From assembly GCA_021432605.1 (NCBI GenBank), contig MU271154.1, positions 124,001 through 188,000 of the forward strand: a stretch of DNA of 64,000 bases, read 5' to 3'. Source of the stretch: Coniochaeta sp. PMI_546 (taxonomy: Eukaryota; Ascomycota; Sordariomycetes; Coniochaetales; Coniochaetaceae). Shown here piece after piece: positions 57,299-64,000 of this stretch. Position 1 is the stretch's first letter. Every line of letters starts with the position of its first letter. The translations under genes were made by a program, and so were the position numbers. Below the pieces are notes generated by a model. The model did not search any database. It was not told the DNA's origin and saw nothing but the letters and a program-made list of their open reading frames with translations.

Positions 57299-57907
57299 AT
57301 GCAGTTCTCCACCTTCCATACATATATCTTTGCAGCCATGAGCTGTATATCAACGCCGACCATGGCACTACCCACAGAACATGTTGCTGTAGAACATTTA
57401 GTTCCCCGAGAGCCCACAGGCCCTGATGGCACGCTCGCTGCAGTGTATGTCAACCGGGATCTCGACTTCGTCCGCGCCCCTAAGGGCACTGCAACTACAC
57501 AACTATCACGGAGGGCAGTTCTGTTCACCCCCTCAACCGCGGATGACTACTGCAGCGAGACGGATCCAACTGAAGCCTTCGACTCTGATGCCCCGCTCGC
57601 CGCAGACTGCGATGCCATCAGGAAGCACATGGAGACGATAGACGGCTACTACACCGTCTCGCCCGGCGACTTCAGCCCATCTACCGGGTGGGCTACTATC
57701 GCCTCCTCGGGGACGTGCAGCTTCGCTGTCAAGTTCCAGCTCTCGGCAGACACTAAGAAAGTGGTGATTGGGACTAATGACGTCCATTTCTATCTCCAGG
57801 GTTATCTACGTGATGCGCAGAATGGGAGGATCAAGGCAGTTGGGACTATATCGTGCAACAACAATCAGGAGCTGTTGTTCCTGTATTGGGGGATGATTCA
57901 TAGCTGA
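57299..57907 (+). CDS. secreted Hce2/Ecp2-like putative effector
   Basis: Small secreted protein, 202 aa, single exon. Residues 1-23 form a signal peptide ending TPTMA before LPTEH. A pro-segment with a possible Kex2 site (LSRR at 69-72) precedes the conserved part. Four cysteines at 85, 104, 140 and 186 sit in the Hce2 pattern: DDYCSETDPTEAF, AADCDAIRKHME, SSGTCSFAVKF and AVGTISCNNN. Hce2 (homologues of the Cladosporium Ecp2 effector) is a fungal extracellular domain found in effector-like proteins of plant-associated and other fungi. Homology is judged by motif pattern only; whether this copy acts on any host is unknown. A TATA box lies upstream; the gene is isolated in a gene-poor stretch. 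Confidence 0.75.
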   Translation: MQFSTFHTYIFAAMSCISTPTMALPTEHVAVEHLVPREPTGPDGTLAAVYVNRDLDFVRAPKGTATTQLSRRAVLFTPSTADDYCSETDPTEAFDSDAPLAADCDAIRKHMETIDGYYTVSPGDFSPSTGWATIASSGTCSFAVKFQLSADTKKVVIGTNDVHFYLQGYLRDAQNGRIKAVGTISCNNNQELLFLYWGMIHS

Positions 57908-58035
57908 TTTTCTAATTGACCTTGGCCATCGGTTTTGCCTCCTTGTTCCATGTTCCGTTCCTTTTTTGACCCTTGATACCTTGGTACTATCTCACAAAGT
58001 TGTATCCGTTTTTCTTCCCTTCTCTGCGACAGTGA

Positions 58036-58772
58036 CTAGTCCTCTTCATCGTCCTCCGTCTCGTTTCCTTGAGCCTTGCTGTCCTCCTTGTTCGAAGCCT
58101 TGCTGTCGGGTTTCTTGACCCGGTAATTATCACCGGTCACGGGAAGCTTTTTCAGCGCCTTCTTGACACGGTGCTCGACCTAGATAGCATAAATGTTAGC
58201 TCGTATTATGCGGTAAATTGAGAGCTCTGCCGAGGAATGGTGCAGACTTCACGTACAGTGGTCATGCGTGTGGCCATCTTAGCCATCTTCTCGTTAATAG
58301 CCTTGTGCGCGCAGTTGCAGGCGATACTACCCTCGCTGGCGTGGCGAGCGTTGGTGCGCGCCTGCTGCTTCTCCAGCTCAATGATGAGAGAGTTCATGTG
58401 GTCGTGCTGCATGCGGAGGCTTTGAATTGCCAGCGTGGAGTGGCCCTGGGTTGTGAGGTGGCCATAAAGCCGGTTGATCTCGTGCGATGTGTTGGCGACC
58501 TGGGCCTTGAGAGCAAGGACGGCTGTCTCAACGTCGTCGATTCTCTCGGTAGAGGTCGTGGTCAATTCGCGGAGGTTCAGCTTGAGGTTCTCAGTGCGCT
58601 GAATGTTCTGCTCCAAGCTAGGCAGCGCATTTTCAAGGCTGAGATACTGCCTTCGCAAAGCGTCTCTATCCTTTTGGTCCATCTCAAGCTTCGCTTTGAA
58701 GACTTCAGCCTGTTCACGAAGGAGTTCGACGACTTCGTCACGGCTTATCGGCTGCTTTCCTTGAGCATCCAT
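58036..58772 (-). CDS. orphan coiled-coil protein with acidic tail
   Basis: Unrecognised 219-aa protein. Exons 58772-58257 and 58179-58036; the 77-nt intron has a GTACGT donor and a CTAAC branch site. The N-terminal 130 residues form long amphipathic helices (for example RDEVVELLREQAEVFKAKLE and LGQNIQRTEN-like heptads), predicted coiled coil. A short Cys/His stretch (ACNCAHKA) interrupts it. The second exon encodes VEHRVKKALKKLP and a Lys-rich then strongly acidic tail (ETEDDEED). It is divergent from a second coiled-coil gene with a similar acidic C-terminus, so the two could be related or act together. No catalytic motif; function unknown. Confidence 0.75.
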
Positions 58773-60031
58773 GATGGCTTATCATGGGTAAAGAGTAAGG
58801 TAGTCAGATTGATGAGATGGGATGACGGCGTGCTAGAGTTCTAGTTCGCCAAGGTAAAAGGTGATGGTAGAAGGCTGGAAAGGCAAATGGCTGTTTCTGA
58901 GTGAAGCCGAGGAGAGTGAAGTGATGCTAGGGCTTATTAGCGAATAAGTCACGGAAGCTGTTTAATTCACTTCCTTCTCACCGTTCAACAGTCACGTCAG
59001 AGTCTCCCACGGAAGATGTTGAATTCACTTCTTTTTCACCGTTCAACAGTCACGTCAGACCTTGAAGTATAATTCTTGAATTTCCCACTTCTTCTTGTTT
59101 TATCACAACAATCCTCCCAGCTCTACCACCCTGCCTTTCCCTACTTCTTCCAACACCAGATCCGGCCTACTTGTTCCGCTGTCTTCAGCTCAAACTTCCA
59201 TCCTCCAGGTATGTTTTCTCCTCTTGAATTAACTGATATTACCACGTCATCTTTTATCCCTTCAAGCTATCTCCTCATGCGATTCTTCTGAAGCTGAGGA
59301 TTTCCACTTGATACCCAGAATTTCAACCTAGCAACCTTTCCTGACCTAACCTGACCTTTCTACCTTCATCTCAAAACTTATTTCAACTCTTTACTCCAAT
59401 TCCTCACTTTCTTCAATCCTTCAACTGATCAATCCTTCCACTATTCGAACTCTCCACTCATCCACCTTCATAATACAGGCTTCGTCCCTTCGAGCCTCTA
59501 TCCCATCAAGGATTCCTCTCATCAGGCCTTCGTCTCATCTACTAGGTATGTATCTCCTAAGCAGACTATTGATATTTATCAACCTACCCTCTTCCCGAGA
59601 ATCCAAGTGTCAAATGGTTACTTGGTGGCTACTCTTATCTCTTCTCTGCCAGAGATAGCCTCAAGTGACTATTGACACATGGGGAATCTTCACATGCTTC
59701 CACTTGTTGGGCAATACGGATTTCTTCTTCTCTATCACCTGCACCTCACCTATCAAGTAAGGTATTCTTCCTACTTGAACTTGATTTTTTGAGTGAAGTA
59801 CACTCTTCTTTGCTTGCCCTTCCAGAAGATTTTCATTCACTGCCTGGTCAACTTCCTACTGCTTTTGCCACCTTTTCTACCTTCTTCTCTTCTTCCTCAA
59901 CTTTTCAACCTTGCTCAACTTCCTTCAACCTTCCTCAACTTCCTCGACCTTCTTCTTCCTCACCTCCTTCTAACAGACTACCGAGCCAGCATCCAACCAT
60001 CGCCGCGAATCATCTTCGCCACAACTTCATC
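58773..60031. other. divergent upstream region with tandem repeat and pyrimidine-rich leader
   Basis: Contains the 58-bp tandem duplication (58950-59065) and, from about 59080 to 60030, a long C/T-rich stretch with several GTATGT and TAG motifs (for example AGGTATG at 59209 and 59546), as expected for a long 5' untranslated leader with its own introns. No protein gene recognised in it. Confidence 0.5.
58950..59065. repeat. 58-bp imperfect tandem duplication carrying CRE-like sites
   Basis: Two adjacent copies, 58950-59007 and 59008-59065. The first 52 bases differ at only four positions. Each holds CACGTCAG, with ACGTCA at 58994-58999 and 59052-59057, the core of bZIP (ATF/CREB) sites. Located about 180-290 bp upstream of the minus-strand coiled-coil gene. 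Confidence 0.8.
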
Positions 60032-61326
60032 ATGGTAAGTCACTTGGGTTTTCTTGTTTTTCCCCCGTCGCTCAGTCTCATCACCGCCCTGCCAGCCAGG
60101 CTCTTGGTCTTGCTTGCGAGTTCAGTTCTCTCATTTCCACCTGTTCTTGATGCACAATTTTGGGCCAAATCCCGAATTGCCTGGGCCAATCCCTAGAAGA
60201 CCAAGTTCACTTTGACCTACATTCGACCTTCGAGCTGCTTCTCTGAGAATGGACTGCATTCGTTCCTTCCATGTCAAGTGGGAGGAGGCTTCTGCTCCGA
60301 CCTCGCCATAGAGATCATCCTTATTTGAGAATCAGCTCGTTGTGCGACACACCCATTTAGGGAGTGGTCGAGACCTTGTCGTAGCACCTTCGGAATGGTC
60401 TGAAGTTCTCCACGTTAAGTGTAAGAGAACTTGTCACTACAGTTCGCCATAGAGCTGGACCATTCCGTTAGTGTCACTGCACGTCTTGACAAGCCGTCAC
60501 CAGCTAGCTGCAAACGGACTGACCATGTCTCTTCTTGATAATGGTCAAGTCATATATACTGGTCTGAAACGGACGGTCATGGTGGTTCGCAGACATTCTT
60601 CCTTAGAGACTTTGGCTTACTCAGTTGGTTGTATCCCTGCTGACGAGTGACAGGATTCCCAGATTACCAGAGCCCAGTCGGTGCTGGCCGAGAATCCAGC
60701 TTTCAAAGACATCACTGCCGCACTCGAAGCTTCTCTTAAGAAAAGCATGGAAGACCATATCAAAAAGTCTGTCGCACTTATTGAAGGCAGATTCGCAGCG
60801 TTGGACTTGGAGAATCATTCTTTGAAGGCCAAGATCCAAGACATGGATATCAAGCTGAAAGACACACAGCTCCACCTTGCTGCCACCAAGCAGGAGAACC
60901 ACAACTTGAAGACCACAATGGGCGTGAAATTCACGGAGTCCAAGCGAAAGGTCGCGGCTGTTGAACGCGAGGTGGGCGGTCTCCAGAAGATGGTCGATCC
61001 GAAGCGTTTGAGGACGAACGAGAAAAAACTTGAGGAGCAACAAGATACGATTAAAAAGGTCAGCTCAGACTCTCAGAACTCTGCAAGGCTTTGCAACTAT
61101 GCACCACCTGCTGTCTCTGCGACTCCTAGCTAACCTCCTTGTCCAGATTGTCACCCTGCTATCTGCACTTGCTGTCGACGATGACCCTCAGGCTAGACTT
61201 CGAGCCTTTCTTGCCAGCATGGAGAACAAGGGAGGTTCACTTTTCAGAGATGGATTGGAGATCCCAGAGGACAATGGCGAGGTTGACATGGGAGATTGGG
61301 ATGATGAGTTGACCATTACTATGTAG
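60032..61326 (+). CDS. orphan coiled-coil protein with ATG-only first coding exon
   Basis: Unrecognised 195-aa protein. The start codon alone (60032-60034) forms the first coding exon, followed by a 619-nt intron (GTAAGT donor, acceptor GTGACAG) to exon 2 at 60654-61058, then an 88-nt intron and exon 3 at 61147-61326. Splicing gives MDSQITRAQSVLAENPAFKD. The body is a long coiled coil (ALIEGRFAALDLENHSLKAK to VGGLQKMVDPKR) that reaches QQDTIKKIVTLLSALAVDDD. The C-terminus is acidic (DNGEVDMGDWDDE). The frame from 60654 is open and keeps codon bias; upstream in-frame codons in the intron are interrupted, so a remote ATG is the best start. Function unknown; possibly related to the divergent coiled-coil neighbour. 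Confidence 0.7.
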
Positions 61327-62157
61327 TCTGCTTGTGCGGCTGGCAACAACAATGTGGCTGAAGGCTCAGGAAGGATCACTGAAAGAAACGCTGGTCCTGC
61401 CTTTATAAGGTCGTTGATGTTATGAGCAGGATGGAAATTGTGTTACGACATCCAGGGAGAAAGGTCAATATGTGACAGGGGACTTGCGAGGGCTGTTTAT
61501 TCTGATCAGGTGATCGTACAATTGCGTTGTTTTGTCCTCACTTTCGCGGCGGGAGAGGCAAGAGGCAAGAGGAAAGCAGGGAACAAATGCTGGTAGCATA
61601 ACAAGAGAATCGTGGTCAATGACATTGATTGTTGCATCGTCGCCGGACGTGCGATGCTGTGGTTGTATTTGGCCGAGATTTGCCCCAGGAGCCCCTGAAC
61701 CTTCGGCAATCTGGCGATTCTGGGCGGCACTGGAGCTCAGAGTCGATCAGCGTAAGGGGCCGAACCGCTGCTTCCCCTGTCAGGTCAAATCACGAGGGAC
61801 CCACTTACCCCATGTTTTGGGTCTCAGTGCGACTTTCAACTCCTGGTCGTCCAGTCTCGACCGTCCATCCATGCAGGCCGCCGGACGACAAGGTTCAATC
61901 TGGAAGCCTGCTGCTGCGATGGTAAGTGGCGCTGCATCGTCGAGATGCGGTGACATCGAGCTGATAGGGGCATCGTCGCCTTTAAGACTACGGTTCCTCC
62001 ACGTCGCAGAAAGGTAGGTCGCGCCGTCCGTGGTTTGCTTGACAAACTTCACATTCTTCGTTACGGATTTCTGTCATTCTTTCATTCATCCAGTTCAACT
62101 GGTAGTCACTCTTTTACTCGCCCGTAGCAAGAAGTCTTGCTCAACGATTCTAACAAG
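61327..62157. other. intergenic, promoter of the repeat precursor
   Basis: No gene recognised; open frames such as 61532-62017 lack domains. The proximal part contains the CCAGTTCAACTGG palindrome. Confidence 0.55.
62090..62102. promoter_or_regulatory. CCAGTT-C-AACTGG palindrome upstream of the repeat precursor
   Basis: Perfect 6-bp inverted arms around one base, 56-68 bp upstream of the precursor start. Could be a dimeric regulator site or lie in the leader; no factor is assigned. Confidence 0.25.
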
Positions 62158-62919
62158 ATGAGATCATCGCCCTCTTCGCTAGTCCTCGGCCTGGTCGCCG
62201 TCGCCGGCCTAACGCGGGCAACGATGATCCCAGACTCGCTCCTGCACTTCTCCCTGCCTCCCGCTGGCCAGAATGCCGCGCCCAAGTACCATCGGACGAT
62301 GATTCCGGACTCGGTATTGGGCTTTGTACTGCCCCCGAAGGGAGAGACAGTTGCTCGAGACGCGACCGCCCGACAGTACGAAAAGAGGACTATGATACCG
62401 AACTCTGAGCTGGGCTTCACCCTCCCGGAGGCCGAGTCCAAGGTTGTGCAGCGCGATGACACGACACGGAAGTACGAGAAGCGGACCATGATTCCCAATG
62501 CTGAGCTCGGTTTCACCCTACCAAAAGCTGAGGCCAAAGCCGACAAGCGCGACCAATCCGCGCCAAAGTATGAGAAGCGCACCATGATCCCCAATGCCGA
62601 GCTTGGCTTCACCCTTCCGAAGGCGGAGTCCAAGACCGTCGAACGCGACGATTCTGCGCCGAAATACGAGAAGCGGACGATGATCCCCAACTCCGAACTA
62701 GGGTTCACGCTCCCACCCGCTGAGTCCAAGGTAGCGCAGCGCGACGGTACCGTACGCAAGTACGAAAAGCGGACGATGATCCCCAACTCCGAGCTGGGCT
62801 TCACCCTTCCCAGCGACCCGAAGCTGGCTTCCCGCTCCGCAGCCTGGCAACGTCGAACCATGATCCCCAACTCCGCGTTGCACTTCACCCTGCCGGCACC
62901 TGGTGCGCAGGTAGCCTGA
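62158..62919 (+). CDS. secreted multi-copy Kex2-processed peptide precursor (RiPP/KEP type)
   Basis: 253-aa secretory precursor, single exon. Residues 1-21 form a signal peptide (basic N-terminus, LVLGLVAVAGL core, TRA cleavage). The rest is eight tandem copies starting at residues 22, 47, 78, 110, 142, 174, 206 and 234, with consensus TMIPNSELGFTLP. Copies 3-6 are exactly 32 aa. Copies 2-6 end in YEKR, copy 7 in QRR and copy 1 in YHR, so a Kex2-like protease would cut just before each TMIP. Spacers are variable and charged, with a conserved R-D pair (QRD, ARD, ERD, KRD). Signal peptidase cleavage after A21 would free the same TMIP start in copy 1. This is the layout of fungal KEP precursors, which include dikaritin RiPPs, repellents and alpha-pheromones; the core fits none I know. 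A peptidase S41 gene faces it. Confidence 0.85.
   Translation: MRSSPSSLVLGLVAVAGLTRATMIPDSLLHFSLPPAGQNAAPKYHRTMIPDSVLGFVLPPKGETVARDATARQYEKRTMIPNSELGFTLPEAESKVVQRDDTTRKYEKRTMIPNAELGFTLPKAEAKADKRDQSAPKYEKRTMIPNAELGFTLPKAESKTVERDDSAPKYEKRTMIPNSELGFTLPPAESKVAQRDGTVRKYEKRTMIPNSELGFTLPSDPKLASRSAAWQRRTMIPNSALHFTLPAPGAQVA
62221..62916 (+). repeat. eight in-frame repeats of the peptide precursor (96-bp period)
   Basis: Copies begin at 62221, 62296, 62389, 62485, 62581, 62677, 62773 and 62857. Internal copies have a 96-bp period. The protein-level core is nearly fixed, while DNA copies differ at many third codon positions. Confidence 0.9.
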
Positions 62920-63388
62920 GCCCGCGGGCTGCCAATGCTCCTTCGATGCCAGGTAGATCTGTTCCGTCCAAGGTCCTCTGGCAATTCCGGCGGCTCGCCG
63001 GTCAAGATCTCAAGTATCGTATTATCGTCAAGACGATGGACTCGGATGGATGGTCCGAATACTGTGATGGTCCTACGGTTACTGGCAATCCTTGCCTGGC
63101 GATGGAGAAATTTCGACATTTGGAGCACATAGGAGCATCCACGTTTCACGTTCCACATTTCCTATTGCGTTGACCTCTTTTGTACATAGGCCGTCTTCTT
63201 CCCTTCCCCCTTCATGCACGTTTTCACGCTCCGACATTCTTGTCCGTCGGCTCCATTATATGCACGCACTTCATTATTCTTTCGCTTCTCCGTATATATG
63301 TTCGCTTGTTGGTACATATCTATGTCATGCTCCTCGTCTGTATATATCTACGAATTAAGTCCCGTTTGGCATTCTTTGTCCCCAACAA
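62920..63388. other. intergenic between the convergent precursor and peptidase genes
   Basis: 469 bp holding both 3' flanks; A/T-rich with TATATA-like stretches on the right. No gene recognised. Confidence 0.6.
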
Positions 63389-64000
63389 TTACAGCAAGAT
63401 AACAACCGCAACCATGCCGGCAAAGACCATGTATCCCATCTTCCCAGCCGCGATCAGCATCACGCCGCCAGACTTGGCCGGAAGCACATCGTCAATACCA
63501 GTCGTGTTAGTACCCAGCGCCTTCCACCCCTGGTCCGTCAGCGATCCAGGCCCATTATACGCGCTCTGCTTCGACACGACCGCCTCGTCAAACCCAAGCA
63601 CGCTATTCCCGATCGTGCCGTCAGGATTAACGCTACTACCAGGCGCGCAAGGGGCCGAGTTCCACGCCACGTCCGCCATGTCCCTCCACTGCGCCGTGAT
63701 ATCGGTCAGGTACTCCGCCTTGTAGAACCGCCGGCAGTTGGCTGCCTCGTACACGAACTGCAGCGGCGGTCCGTCAGTGCCATTGGCCGCATACGCGTTG
63801 CGGTAGTTGAACTGTGCGCCCTTGAGATCAGTCGGGTTCAGCGGCGGTGGACCGACGGAGGGGAGCGTGAAGTTCAGGGACGAGAGGGTCGCGTTGTCGA
63901 GGGCTGGGGCGATCAGAGAGACGACGTCTTGTAGCTCGCTGAACTTCAAGACCTGCGCGCCCTTGACGCCGCCTGCGTACTGCATGGCCTGTCTGATTGG
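63389..64000 (-). CDS. peptidase S41 family protein, C-terminal part (5' end outside window)
   Basis: C-terminal 203 codons of a large secreted fungal S41-type (tail-specific/CPAF-like) serine peptidase; the frame is open through the window end with PIRQA preceding MQYAGGVKGAQVLKF. Family segments visible are GVKGAQVL (end of the peptidase core), FNYRNAYAANG, PLQFVYEAANCRRFYKAEYL and TDITAQWRDMADVAWNSAPC. The extreme C-terminus is a Ser/Gly region followed by a hydrophobic tail (MVFAGMVAVVILL), suggesting membrane or GPI anchoring. The catalytic Ser/Lys lie upstream of this window and cannot be checked. It is convergent with the Kex2-repeat precursor, 469 bp away; S41 peptidases occur in ustiloxin-type clusters, where they are thought to help mature the precursor. 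The family call rests on recalled motif pattern. Confidence 0.72.
   Translation of the reverse strand, partial: PIRQAMQYAGGVKGAQVLKFSELQDVVSLIAPALDNATLSSLNFTLPSVGPPPLNPTDLKGAQFNYRNAYAANGTDGPPLQFVYEAANCRRFYKAEYLTDITAQWRDMADVAWNSAPCAPGSSVNPDGTIGNSVLGFDEAVVSKQSAYNGPGSLTDQGWKALGTNTTGIDDVLPAKSGGVMLIAAGKMGYMVFAGMVAVVILL

Noticed and set aside
62106-63158. 350-codon minus-strand frame antisense to the repeat precursor
   Set aside because: Repeat structure is inherited from the plus-strand gene. It has no signal peptide and no domain, and the plus strand shows processing sites and silent-site divergence.
1-64000. CRISPR arrays, bacterial operons, riboswitches, prophage
   Set aside because: The window is eukaryotic nuclear DNA with spliceosomal introns. 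No spaced direct repeats of CRISPR type were seen.
1-64000. Transposons, 5S rRNA or further tRNAs
   Set aside because: No transposase, reverse transcriptase or terminal repeats were seen. Eye scanning for B-box-like motifs found only the glycine tRNA with complete arms.

Overview
This is nuclear DNA of a filamentous ascomycete (Pezizomycotina, most likely a Sordariomycete). The genes are densely packed on both strands with short GT-AG introns, mostly 50-110 nt, many with CTAAC/CTGAC-type branch sites. The conserved proteins are fungal: Fcp1, Cnd1, Cdc7, Chl1, Cmr1, Atg26, uL15 and the complex I subunit GRIM-19. One run of 40 Ns is a sequence gap.

Left part (1-25.8 kb) is mainly accessory or metabolic. 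In order it holds an SRPK-like kinase cut by the window edge, a ZIP zinc transporter, a small acidic-tail gene interrupted by the gap, a decayed methyltransferase, an intron-containing tRNA-Gly(GCC), an NCS1 nucleobase permease, a dihydroflavonol-reductase-like enzyme, a DUF3425 bZIP regulator, a secreted 20-cysteine protein rebuilt here from three exons, a 2-oxoglutarate/Fe(II) oxygenase divergent from an NmrA/isoflavone-reductase-like protein, a lysine-rich nuclear protein, an AYR1-like SDR, a five-exon phenol-hydroxylase-type FAD monooxygenase, and a choline/GABA-type permease. The redox enzymes, transporters and bZIP regulator look like niche metabolism. No PKS, NRPS or terpene backbone gene is present.

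Middle part (25.9-54.5 kb) is a housekeeping block: Chl1 helicase, ribosomal protein uL15, Cdc7 kinase divergent from condensin Cnd1 (chromosome-cycle genes sharing one promoter), GRIM-19, Fcp1, a 3.6 kb gene-poor stretch, an Mtf2-like mitochondrial protein divergent from Cmr1, and sterol glucosyltransferase Atg26.

Right part (54.5-64 kb) is accessory again: a gene-poor stretch, an Hce2/Ecp2-like secreted protein, two divergent orphan coiled-coil proteins, and at the edge the most interesting item. This is a secreted precursor made of eight copies of a TMIPNSELGFTLP-type peptide separated by Kex2 sites (a KEP, or RiPP-type precursor). It faces an S41-family peptidase that runs off the window. 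A multi-copy Kex2 precursor beside an S41 peptidase recalls fungal ustiloxin/dikaritin clusters, but the core sequence is unlike any I know. The remaining cluster genes, if any, lie beyond position 64000.

Intron positions were inferred by eye from splice signals and reading-frame continuity. No alignment or database search was run.
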